Assembly (NCBI GenBank): GCA_950106755.1
Contig: OX467082.1
Location: 28,210,001-28,274,000, forward strand
DNA: 64,000 nucleotides
Source of the DNA: Climacium dendroides
Taxonomy: Eukaryota > Streptophyta > Bryopsida > Hypnales > Climaciaceae
Direction of reading: 5' to 3'
Shown here: in pieces, positions 11,709 to 23,894 of the stretch
How the letters are laid out: the number at the start of each line of letters is the position of its first letter
Position numbering within the stretch: the first letter of the stretch is position 1
Notes under the pieces: model-generated
What the model was told of the DNA's origin: nothing
The model's input: the letters and a program-made list of their open reading frames with translations, nothing else
Databases searched by the model: none
Program-made: the position numbers and the translations under genes

Positions 11709-12616
11709 CATATGCCAATGAAAAGATCCACCTGCCCCCGATAGCGTCGCAACATCCCAGAAGCTGCTGTGCCAGTCTGCAAGTTGACCGAAGAAATGAA
11801 GAGATCAATACATTCCGCTCTTTCCAAGTACTCCGGCAATTCTACTTTTTCGACACGAATCAACGGATAACGGATCTGACGGTCTGACCATCTCCGATGC
11901 TGCGCGTGAATTTACAATGTTAACGTTGACGATGGCGTACGCAAAGTCTCCTGTTGACTGTCGGAGAATGAATGGTCATCACGTGTTAGTGGACACGCTG
12001 GAGGCGAGGAAAAACATGGATCGTGGCGGAACTGGGGAGAACCTCCGGATATTCTGAACACTCGGAGCACTCCATCTCGGAGCACTCCATCCACCTTATA
12101 GGCGCGTCGCGCCTTGGCATGGCGTAATCCGCCCCACCTGCTGACGCTTTATGTTGTATTTTTGGCCTTAGGCTGTCGGTTACTTGTCCCTGAAGGCCGC
12201 TTGCGGCTGGGTTCTTGTTTCTATTTTCTCTCTTGCATTAAAGGCTCCTTTGCTTGTGTCAAAAGAAAAATGAACACTGAAGAGTACAATTTTAGTGAGA
12301 AGCTTCATGACATTAATAACCTTGTTACGCTGTTGCAGACACGGAGTCTTCGATGAGGATAGAAGAGCAGATGTTCACTTCTTGGAATATTGTGCACAAA
12401 GGGAAAATAGTTTGACTTAGAGTTAGTGCTTTGGATTTTTTTGAAGCAGATGATTCACATTGTACCAAAAAGGATGATTTTCAGGGTGACTAACTTGTCC
12501 TTATAGGGTTAATCCTTAAAAAATGGACCCATGACCATTGATTTCAAGCCTTGTTGATCATGACTACAGGCAATTTCACTAAAATGGCACTATTCGCTAA
12601 AATGGCACTATTCTGC
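11709..12616. other. Upstream flank, no gene recognised
   Basis: This is moderate-GC sequence upstream of the DUF2235 gene. It includes a perfect 15-bp tandem duplication (CTCGGAGCACTCCAT at 12061-12075 and 12076-12090). Open frames up to 92 codons have no recognised features. Confidence 0.45.
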
Positions 12617-12941
12617 TATCCTATATTGGGGTCAAATTCGTTAAACCATACAAAATCATTTCTTTTTGCATTAAATTTCCTTTTGTGAATTAGATTTAGA
12701 ATTTTCAGAGTAAGGTCCTAAAACATTATATTTTATACATAACATTATATACTTTTTCCTAATGAATTTTCATTTTTTATTTTACATCAAGTTATTTTTT
12801 GAGGATTCAAATTCTTTTCATTTATATTTTTTATACTTTTCAATTATGCCATGTTATATAGATTTTTTTAAATGTTAGTACATGCCATATATAATTTTAT
12901 TTTGAATTATTTTTTAACGAATTTGACCCCAGCATAGGATA
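12617..12941. mobile_element. TIR element of about 325 bp (MITE-like)
   Basis: The left end TATCCTATATTGGGGTCAAA is mirrored on the right by its complement with two mismatches, followed inward on both sides by TTCGTTAAA. The interior is very AT-rich and non-coding. No target-site duplication is obvious. Confidence 0.75.
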
Positions 12942-13050
12942 CTTTGGAAGTTTTTATAGTTTAGACCAAGTGATCTAAAATGTACAAGTTTCCTAGATGT
13001 TTGAAATCTATATAATTCTTAGATGTTTAAATCTACATCTATACTAGATG

Positions 13051-13282
13051 TTATTTTTATAATTAGATTGTGTAGTCTAAAATATATATTAGTCCTAGAT
13101 TTTTCAAATATAAAAAATTCCAAGATTTCTAAAACCTATATCTATTCTAAATGTCACTTTTATGGTTTATTTTTATAATTAGTTTGTATAGTCTAAAATA
13201 TATATTAGTCCTAGATCTTTCAAATATAAAAAATTCCAAGATTTCTAAAACCTATATCTATTCTAAACGTCACTTTTATGGT
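13051..13282. repeat. Two-copy tandem duplication, about 116-bp unit
   Basis: Blocks such as CTAAAATATATATTAGTCCT and CCAAGATTTCTAAAACCTAT recur about 116 bp apart (first copy from 13051, second from 13167) with a few substitutions and one small indel. Confidence 0.85.
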
Positions 13283-13873
13283 TTAGATTGGGTACTCTTA
13301 AAATGGAATGAAGAAAATTCTTATCAAATTTAAAAAATACATTAAAAATTAAAAAATTTCACCATAGATGTATATTGTAGTTTATAATATCATGTTATAA
13401 TCCAAATTTATCATGTTACTCTTAAAGTAGACAATCAATAAACCATGGTTATTGGCCTTAAATTTAAAATACTAAAATTTATGAAGTCAAATTTTACAAT
13501 TGGAATAGAAATTACTCTTGATTAGCTTCATTTCATTATTTGAACTCAAATTAGAAATGGCTGATATATATTACAAAGGTGATTCATGGATTAAGCATAT
13601 TCTTCTTTAAAAAAGTCAATAATATCGTAATGAAAGAATGTGCAATTACTATTCACTAAAAATGTACTCAAGAAACTTTTTTAAAAATTGGATGAAAAAA
13701 TATTTTTCTTCCATCCTCCAAACTTAGGTGTAGTCATCTAGAGGAAAAAAAACTGTCCGCAACATCTTTTGAGGATTAACCAATGCTAAGAAGGGGGCTC
13801 TTTAATTTGCTCCCCAAGAAAGTAGGAATCCCAAGCGTTGTAACTTCCCAACCAACCAATGACTCTTTATAAT

Positions 13874-14900
13874 TTAACCCCTAAAGTCCCAAGACTCTCC
13901 TCAAAGGTTAATTGGGATAAGTACCTATCATCTCAATTTTTAGCAAGATTTTTTGAAAATTTTATTCAAGATAGGAAATTGATTAGCTTTTTAGGAATAT
14001 AATTTTAATTTCAATCGGTACCCTATAGCAAAAGTTATCCACAATAAGTCTAATACAAGCAAGGGCAAGCAATGAAAAAGCATAAAAATTTGAAATAATT
14101 TTTTTTCTTAAAACTTATTCCTTGTAGATTATATTTTTGTCTATGTGAGAAGATTTGAATAATTGCATTTGGATAGTTAATGTGAAAATTAACTTGAATG
14201 TACACTAACATAATTTAGCCCACAATGGAATTACTCCATTTGATTTGGAATGGAATACTTTACCTTATATGTTGCAAGTGGTGGAGGTCAAGGTTAACAT
14301 TCCTAACGGTAAGGAACATATTGTGAATGAGAACATATTAAAAATGCAAAGGGACCCTTTTTTTTTTTGGATTCCCAATTTCCATGTCTTGTCTTTTATC
14401 CTCATATGTCTTCTACATTTTATAAGAATTAGAAGGGTTGAGGGGGAGGGGATTTTTTGAGGTGGTTAATAATGATTGAATCATTAGATTCATTCTTTGG
14501 CTTACATTCTTACATCAATACATAGTGGAAAACAAGCTTGGAAAAAATTCGTATATTATCAAATTTGAGTATATCCTTCCATTAGAACATTTTTTGGCAT
14601 GTGTTCTACATCTTCTTTTAGCATGAAAATTAGTGGAGATATGCCTATCAAATGTAGACTATGAAAAAAAATTTAATTCAAAAGTCATAGTACAAAAATA
14701 TTCCACAAATGGCGGTTGAAGTCATCTAAAATTATATGGTAACGTTCAAATAAACTTTTGTCTAACTTTGAATGTTGATATCTTTCAATTTGTACGGTCA
14801 GATTTCATGAAATTTTTACCACATGATTTGAGGCAAATAAAAGACACAATCCTATGAACTCTTGATTAATTAGAAAAAATTTAAAGAACAAAATGAAATG
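13874..14900. mobile_element. Degenerate family T element
   Basis: It starts with TTAACCCCTAAAGTCCCAAG and continues with sequence that aligns by eye to the element at 33455-34396 in the same orientation (for example the block GCAAGATTTTTTGAAA...AATATAATTTTAATTTCAAT). The right half is diverged and no TTTAGGGGTTAA terminus was found, so the end is approximate. Confidence 0.5.
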
Positions 14901-17900
14901 CATGAAATAGATGCATGAATGAACTTTTCAATTGTGTTGTTTGGAATTCCTCAAGTCATTTTTCCACCTAAAGAGCTAATCTCTAAGCACTTACAAATAT
15001 GTTGCATAAATTTATAGTTCTTTTATATTTGTAAAGCTTGTTTTAATTTTTCTAAAAGATTTGATGCAATGAAATGTGTATTATTGAGAAATTATATCCC
15101 CCCAAAAATATGAATCGTTGGAATTTAGAAAAATGGAGTAGAAGGGTTCCGAAATAGGACTTACATTACTACAAAAGACTCATTGAAGCGTCTCAAACTC
15201 TATTAGACATTCATCTTTAGTAAACATAAAGTTGTCATTGTCTCAACTTATTACTTTCTAAATTGTAAAAAATAAAAGTTTAACCTTAAAAGGACATTAC
15301 CTCAATGATAGGTACTCACTCAAAAATGACTCAATTTTTGAACCAATAGATACTTCCTATATATCTATAATTAAAAAAATAAAATTCATTGAACACTTTT
15401 GGTTTTTAATGTCATTTCAGGGTTAACCCATTCAAGACTAGTCAATCACTTTTTAGTTGATATTGACTTTTTTTCATTGGTAGCCAAAGTTTTAGAATGA
15501 ATTTGGATACAAACGAAAGGAGACCAGTGTGGGGAATTGGAAACTAAATGCACTGGAACAAGAAATCAATGAGGACAATTTGAACTAGGATGTGATTTTG
15601 GGGTTGAAAAAACAAACAAAATATTGGTTGAAAACATGGAAATCAACACTAAATTTGTCATGCATTTACTGCAAAGCCCCAAGCATTCACTCCAATTTCA
15701 TTAGTATAGTCTCATCTTTGGAATGCAACATGATTTGGTATTTTTTTCCATGTTTAGCCTGAAACCAAATAATGTCTTGCGTGCCTCCAGAATCAACCAT
15801 GGTCCTTAATAGGTTAAACAAACATGTTTTTCATCTTCATTCCAAGATCACTTGATATGAGTTCACCGTATGAATTAGCTCCCTACCAAGAAATAGGTAC
15901 CTGCAAATATTGACATTCACTGGTCAGCCACAAAAAATTGCCATAAAAAAGGTCACATACACAAAACTTCTTGTAAATCAGTATTTCCGGGACCTGCAAA
16001 CAAGACGAGATGTTGAGTTTGGATGGATCTACGACCTGGGTCAAAACAAATTCTGTAGCCCGGACGCTGCTCAATTGAGGAGTACAGCGGCAGTATCAGA
16101 CTCCAGCTATATGAGATTATATCAGAGTTTGCTTTAGCAAGCAACGAAAGAAATGATGAAAGAAATGGGAGAAGTCTGATCAACTAGAACGAAATCGTAA
16201 CGAAGTCTGATCAGAGCAGGAGGCTTAATGCATGCTCAACAAGTCTCAAATGCGAATGAAGGAATTTGGCCGCCTAAGAATTCAATGCTTCTACTTCATT
16301 ACTTACAGGATGAGGACGTTTCATAACATATACCTATAAGGTGGAGGTTGTGAAAGCTAGCTTTAAGCACTCTCGAATTTTGTTCAAAGTTGTCACGAGA
16401 CTTGTATTACGGAAGCCATTGCCGTTTTTATAAAGAAGCGTAATTACGCGACTATGACCTTGGAAACTGATACTTGAACTCTTGCCCACGTTGACGACTA
16501 GATAATGATGCTCTTTACCTCTATTGGGAGAACCTTCGGTCGAGCCAATGGTGACATTACCTGCACTGCTTCCGCTCTGGGTTTGTTTCGAGACAGCTGT
16601 GGCGGTGGCCGCTTCTCTGCAATTCTGCATTCCCGTTTCAACCCTTCAGCGTCGTCAACGCCATCTCGCCGACCTCCTGGCTCCAGGGGACATAAGCTTA
16701 CATGCGGTCAACTTTATCCCTGTCCATCTCAGAACTGAGACCTTGGTATGATAATGTCCCCAAACTGAGAAAGTTTCACTCCACAAAATTCCAAATTGTG
16801 AATAAATTTCAAGTCTTTTGCTTGGTGCGGATTTAATAACGTCGCACTCAGAAATCAAGAATCGAAATTTCGCTCCTGCGATTCAGTTCTCTTGTTCTTC
16901 TGAGAATCTGAGGGGCTGAAGAATTCATCCTTCCATCCTTCCATCCTTCCTATTCCCGGGACGACAGCTCAACCCCCTAGATCTGACACCAGACGGACAC
17001 ATATAGCAAATCCGCGGAAACACAAATAGCATGACAACCACACAGGATTTCTAAGGGTTAGAGCAGGACTACAACATCGACGGAATTAAATGTACAGACA
17101 TCCCTATCCTTTACAATAATAAGAATTTTTCTTAACAGTGGCAAGATCTAATAGTTTCGCCAGTGGCACAATCGAGTTGTCATCGTCTCCGAAATATGAA
17201 GAATCTAATGAGCAACTACATTTTTTAACTCTAACAATACGTAGCATTAGTCGTGACCTGGATAATTAGCTACAGGGATTCTCAGAGACTCCTAAAAGCA
17301 AAATATTAGGGCATCTACTCCCACTCACCACCGTCCTGTAGAAAAGAGAAGGTTTTCACACTGGACACTGATCAAAACAAAAGCATACCCTCATCAAGAA
17401 ACATCTTCAACATGTGACGAATCGCAACCACGCGAACTCCCTGTTCAGATTGGACACAGGCATTTCCTGCTCAGGGCGAGGAATGTCGGCATGCAGAACT
17501 CACAACTCACAGAGGATTCACATCAATTCTCGCCTGAGAACAACAAAAAATGCAGCATCAGATCAATGAAAGGTAGAGCACTCACCACCTTTGACAATTG
17601 CACATTCAATTCAGAAAAAATCTTCTGAAACTTGGGCAAATTTAGAATCAATCGAGACTCGACCAAAGCTCAGAGCGACGTTGCCACTGTAGTAAGGCCC
17701 GACTTTAATTCCTAAACTCGAGCTGCAAGCAACACTTGACTCAACTGGGAGCAACTGTTTCACCAGAGACAGAAATTAACCCTCAAACGGGGCATTTTGA
17801 AAGCCCAAACCTGAGTTTCCACATACGTCTTGATTTTAAATGTCTTTAAGCTCCAATAACTAAGAAAATATAGCTCCAATAATCTACTATTTTTTTTCAT

Positions 17901-18628
17901 TTTAATTTCTTTTCAAAATTATTAAAATTGTAATTTTTGTGACACTTTGAAGATAGCATCTTGAAAGCTCAAAATGCACCACTTTTGAACTTTTTCTATC
18001 AAATTTCTCTTGGTGTCATCTCATGGAGTACATCAATTACACCATGATGTTTGTCACTATTGTTTCCATTTTTCTTAAAAGCTTCATACTATTTTAAACA
18101 ATTCTGTAATTACTAAGATTTTTATTTTAAAAATTCTTTAAAAAATCATATGGGATTCAATGTGATGTTTTTGTTTTTTGAAATGTGTATTTTAATTTAG
18201 AAATCTAATGAAGTTTGACCAAGCTCAATCATGAAATGTCCTTTAAAGGTTAAATGAAGTAGTGAATCTAAAAGCCCTCAAGACACCGAGAAGAGAGGAG
18301 ACCTAGATCCATGTAAAGAATTGGAGTGGTTTTCAAGAGAAATTGTCTAAAACTACCATTTTTTCCTTCATTGACCAAATTTGAATATAAATTTTTTGTT
18401 TAAAACTCCAATATATATTAATATATATGTTCTAATGTGTTTCACTTTTTTGGATTTTTTACATTACTTAATTCTTTTTTTACTTTTTTAAATTTCGGCT
18501 ATAAGTTATTAGGTGTTATATTTTACTTTTGCTTTGAAGAAAGATACCGGTATGTGGCAACATAAAAGATTGAGGATTTAACTATGGGGTGATAACTTTT
18601 CCTTTTAAATTATGTCATCACCTCTTTA
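14901..18628. other. Spacer with a GC-richer island at 15.9-17.8 kb
   Basis: Most of this is AT-rich. The part from about 15880 to 17800 has distinctly higher GC and complexity, like the gene islands elsewhere. Its open frames (for example minus 16334-16630 and plus 16505-16751) have no recognised domain, although a minus-strand donor-like GTGCAG|GTAATG lies near 16560. It also has a CCTTCCAT microsatellite at about 16927-16950. It could be a non-coding transcript, a decayed gene or a promoter region. Confidence 0.4.
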
Positions 18629-19570
18629 TTAACCCCTAAAAGACCATCCTTCTGTTTTTGACAACATAATTTTTTTGGGTAGTACATGTGAGTGTGGATT
18701 TTATTTTCTTTGAAATTTTCAAGAAACATGTAGACAACAAGTAGCTTTAAGGCCCAACAATTTTCATAACTTTTGACTACATGGTTAAAAAGTTATTGTG
18801 TAATTTGTAATTTCTTTCTCAATTCAAGCAACTCGGGTAAATTGGAAAAAATCACTTTTTTCGGAAATAAAAATTTGAACTTGGAAAGCTTCATTTCTAG
18901 TAATAGTACTAAATTTTTTAAAGTACATGGAAAACTTTGAATCATTCCATTTTGATCAATGAGTCAAATGATATAAAGAGTTTTAGTTTGCGGGCAATTC
19001 TGGATTCTTTATTCTAAAATAAACTTTGGAATCCTATATTTAACTAAATTTTTAATATTTTGGAAAAAATAAAAACACAGGGTGTATATTGTTTATTACA
19101 ACATTACAAAAATTAGGATTGGTATTTTTTAATTCCATAAATAAATTCTTATGAATTTTGAATTTTGAATCATTTTCTATTTCTTTCTACTACTATTTTT
19201 TCCTATATGTTGTACAATTCCAAATGATTTGAAAATTTTTAAGCATATAAACAACTTACCTTGAATGAATTCAAAGAAGCACAAACATTTTGGATATTTT
19301 TTCATAATAATCTGACCTTGTGAAGTGCAGCTACTCAGTTTTTTGTAGGGCCAAAAAAAGGACTTTGCTACTTTAAACACTAATATCTTGCAACCTATAT
19401 TGTGGAAATTTCTTAAAAAATTTCCACATATTTTCAAACTAAAGTACTACAAGATTCTATGGTAACATGTGCCTAAAAATGATATTTTTCAAAAATTTGG
19501 TATTATTACTAGAAATGACTGTTTTTGAGTATTTTTGGTAATAACATAGTCAAAGAACTTTAGGGGTTAA
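18629..19570. mobile_element. Full-length family T element (942 bp, TTAA-flanked)
   Basis: The ends are TTAACCCCTAAAAGACCA and CTTTAGGGGTTAA, so the terminal inverted repeat is CCCCTAAA with an identical TTAA on each side. The 942-bp length equals that of the copy at 33455-34396, and both share the internal order of sequence blocks. The interior has no transposase-like frame, so the element is non-autonomous. TTAA flanks with CCC termini recall piggyBac-type ends, but a TA target duplication is also compatible. Confidence 0.8.
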
Positions 19571-22500
19571 ATGAAAATTAAAGTTGAAAGCATTCATTAT
19601 CAATGAAATATACTTTTAATAAATTAGATATTTTATTCTATTGAATGTGTAATTTTTTTTTGTTGAAACAAATGGTAAAAGCGTAAAAATAAATACTACA
19701 AGTATTGTAGAAATGGATCAATTAAAATTGTGTTTCCAACTATGAGATCATAGATGGAAAAATGTTAGTGCTCTCAAGTACTCTTTTAATAACAAATTCT
19801 CATCTATATTTTCAAATATGAGAGTACATGGAATGTATGGGTTAGCTGCTTGATAACTTTTAATAATATTTTCAATATATAGACAATCAATTTTGTGGAG
19901 AGAATCTTAAAGTAAGATGTGCACACTATAGGAAGACAAATTATCTTATGTTAAAACATACTACAAATTCAAGTAGGCTAAAAATGAATGCCTGTGATAG
20001 GTGTCATAGCAAAAAAAGACAAAAGAATGAAAATGTATATATAATAATGCATAGTCTGGAATACATGGCATCTATCTTGAAGTTGCATCCTTTATAAGTT
20101 TAGTTACTTTTGCTTCTAGACATATCACTATAATTAAAAGAGAATAAATATGATTTTGTAATTGGATGGATTGAAGATGTTGGTTTGTTGAATAGTCTAT
20201 TAGTATTTATGTATTGATCAATCTATGGACAAAATAGATTTTTTCAAGGATTTTGTTGATGAATTGCAACCAATTATAGAAACTAATAGCAATATTCCTC
20301 GATTCAATAAGTACATTAAGAACTTTGAGAGTCCAAACAATAGAAGTTCTAGTATATTTGTTTTGTCATAAGAAGTTGTATAAACAATATGAGACACACA
20401 TGACACCAGTAGTCTTGTTATAACGAACAAGATGGATCAAACATTGAGAAAGGTATCCACACTCTTGAATATGAGAAGTAGTGGTCAACAAAAATTTTCT
20501 AAAGACTTTCATGTAGTAGGAAGTGTAAAAGATAGAGGAAAGAGACAATACTCAATGCTATTTATAAACAAGAAGGGTATGCAAAGAGTTATTAATAACA
20601 CTACTTTAGAATTGGCATTGGTTTGTTTACTCTTTCTAAGTGGTAAAAGGACTTAAGATGGTGCAATTTCAATACAAGAGTATTTGAGGTATAGGTTACA
20701 AAATTTTACAATTTTGTAACCATTGTATACCTTGTAAAACAAAACCCTACAAATGTAGCTCACTAAGCATTTTTTGTATATGGCTTATGACACTTTCTCT
20801 TTACATTTGTTGCAATTTAACTTCATCTTCACCTCTAGCTTCTATATAACCTCACAATTATAATTCTTGTGAAAATGCATTGCTATTGCTACAACTTTCA
20901 TAGCTACCATAATTTTACCAATGTTTTTCTCCTCATCCAACATTCAGGGTTTTTTCAACATTTGTTCCCTAATTTCAATGTTTCTTGGTGCAAAAATTCT
21001 CTTGTCAAGAGAGTGTAAACGTCCCCTAATGGGGCCCATAAATTTTTTTGAGAAAATCATAATTATTTAATCTACAATTCGTTTTAGAAGCAATTTTCAA
21101 TTTTTGGCTTCAAAATTAATTTAAAAATATTGGTTCACAAGGAGGACACTTTGACTACATTTGAGGTACCCACGTGTGGAGGAGTGATTTTTTGACACCC
21201 TATTTATTCTTGAATAAACTATAATTTCATCCTAAAATTTTGAGTTTTGTTTAACAATGACTAAAGGTTTCTATTGACAAAAATTTCAATTTCAAATAAC
21301 ATAAGATATATTGTTTAGAAAGGGTTGAAAAATGAACTAAAATGACATGTTCTCCAACTAAAATATTTATAGAGCTCACATGAAGATGACTATTGCATCA
21401 ATATTCAACCAAAATAAACTTTCAATAGAAATCTATTCTATAGAATTTATTTTTCATTTTTCGAATTTTTTTTTCTTATATAATATAGAGGTGTGAAAGT
21501 TATTTTCAGCTTTATGGTGTATCTTTTTAAAAAAAAATTTATAACTAATTACTATTAGCATAAAAAATACCAATAATTCAAAACATAAACTTTTAAAGTA
21601 GTAAAATCTATCCATAATTTTTTTCTTAAAAAAATAAATAAATTTTAAGATGTATTACATGTATTACTTTTTCCGCCGCACATGGGTTGCTAAAACGTGG
21701 ATAGTGTCCTCCCCGTGTATTGGTTAGTATAGTAGTTGACTCAATCATATGAAAATGACCTTTGGAATTTTATTTTACAACTTTTGTGTGAAAGTCATCA
21801 TTCAATTATTCTTTGAAGTTGTATTTGAAAATTTTTCATTTTATTTTTTATTCAAGTTGTTTGTAAAGGGTCATTTTTCAAATTTAAAAAGTTATTTTTA
21901 AAGGCTAAATCTACTACTGCCCTTTGAATTATAGAATATTTTCAAACCAAAGTCTTGAAAATTTATATTGTACTAATGCTAAAGAATTAACACAAAAATC
22001 TAAAAAAAATGATGGAAGAAAAAATATATTTTTATATGCATAGTATATATAAGTTTGTGTTCATTAATTGTTCAAAATTTAAACATCTAGTCCTTTAGGG
22101 ATTAAAGGCAAGATCTAACAATCAAGTATTAAATATTAAAATCCTCTACCACATATCTTCTATTTTCTTGCTATTTATGAGATAAATTTTTAGTTGTATT
22201 TTGTAAAATATTAGACATTTTTGAGGAGATTGCAAAAATTTGAATTTGTAGTAATTTACATATACTACAATTACTGTACCTTTGGTAAATCTTAGCAACC
22301 ATCAATTGAAATGCAAAATAACCTTTGGCCCTTACTTAGAGTCAAAATTGTAAGGTAGGACCAATCTCTCAATTTAAAGATGATTTGACTAAATTGTATA
22401 CAGCTATGAGTTGGTGTGAATCCAAAATATGCAAAGTTGAACTTGATTACAATTGCAATGTAGAAAAAAATTACTTGCCATGCATACAATGTGGGTCAAA

Positions 22501-23400
22501 AATAGGTTATCAAAATTAAACACACCATGACTTTCAAATACCTTTATAGTAACATCACCTAAAATTGACTAATAAGCAATTGAGCATGGTTCATATTAAA
22601 TTTTCTAAAATTTTGTTAACCCCTTAAAAGATTAAGGATTAAAATTTTAAACAATAGATGAATGCAAATACATCTCAAGCACTCAAAAATGCATTTTTTC
22701 AACCATGAATTTTTTGAAAAATCTTGTATTAGTTCTTTAAAAAGTTTCTAGTATAGATTTTGAAAAAATTTCTTTGCAAATATTTTGTTATTCAAAGAGT
22801 ACTAATAGGTTGGGCCTCAAAAAGTAACCCTTTTAGTTTGAAAAATGACCTTAAAAAATGACTCAAGTAAAAAATAAAATAAATATTCTCAAAAACTACT
22901 ATGATTAGAATTGAAAATATTAGACATAGAAGAAAGAAATTCTTGTAAAATTTACAAATATTTAATTTACAATCGATTTTAGAAGGAATTTTAAATTTTT
23001 GACTTCAAATATTCTAGTATTATTGAAAAATATTGGTTTGTATTCTAGTTTTGTATTCACACTAACTTGGTCAACTTTGACTACAGCCTCAGTGGAAGAC
23101 ATGGAAGCTAGTGAGAGGGGTGAGAAGAAGGGGAAGAACTTTAGTGAGGATTTTAATAGGTGGTTGGTGTAAAGCATGGGCTTGAGCACACCGCCACATC
23201 TTACGAGGCAGTAAGTGCTTTGCCACTTCTTGGTGCCGTGGTCAAGTTGAATGTAGTTGGTAGATATGCTCTGAATAAACTATAAACTTTCAAAATACTA
23301 AAATTAGGTGTATCCGAAATTGACTCTAAACTCTTACAAATGAAGAAGTGATGGTTACATTTTTTTAGGAAAGAAGAAGTGACATTTACTTTGCAAGTGT
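19571..23400. other. AT-rich spacer with decayed family T fragments
   Basis: No gene is supported. Termini related to family T appear near 21027 (CCCCTAATGGGG), 22088 (AGTCCTTTAGGGATTAA) and 22614 (TTAACCCCTTAAAAGATTAAGG), which suggests old or truncated copies. Short open frames have no recognisable motifs. Confidence 0.45.
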
Positions 23401-23894
23401 GAACAACTTTGGTTTTGTACAATGCGTTATTTGACCCAAGTTTTCTTGGTTGACACAAACTCTTATCCGACAAGTGAGCCTTTTTGACTCACAGAGGGTC
23501 AATCCGATGAAAAGGAACTCAAGAACCCCATCGGCAAGATTCCATCTGTTCAAGATTCTTCATCCACTAGGAGAGTTTGTCATTCATCCATCCAAAGGCA
23601 GCCCTGCTCGCGCCACACTGTCGTCACAGCTTCTCGAATGCCGAGGATTGCTTCTACTGAAATACCTACCTCACGCGAACGAAGCAATTCGTTGCGTTTT
23701 GTTGCGCGTTTTCACGCTGCATGTTATTACTCGCTAGGTTTTCGAAATCGATGTCGACTCCGTTTCAGTGAGCATATTATTTAGTATTTTCAGATTAGTG
23801 TTGCAGTGTGGCAGAAACCATTCGCAATTCAAGGAGCCAGCTCTTAGGCAAAGTTAGTGAGGTTTTGTAAGGAATTATGTCCATGTAGGGAGCG
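23401..23894 (+). promoter_or_regulatory. Promoter and 5' leader of the GRAS gene
   Basis: GC content rises sharply here relative to the spacer upstream. The leader contains a minimal upstream ORF (ATG TCC ATG TAG, 23877-23888) ending six bases before the main ATG at 23895. A 95-codon frame at 23450-23737 shows no domain and is probably incidental. No confident TATA box was identified. Confidence 0.45.
23877..23888 (+). promoter_or_regulatory. Minimal uORF before the GRAS start codon
   Basis: The sequence reads ATG-TCC-ATG-TAG, so it has two in-frame AUGs and a stop, with only GGAGCG between the stop and the main ATG. If transcribed, ribosomes would terminate almost on top of the true start, which would be expected to reduce or condition its translation. 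Confidence 0.5.
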
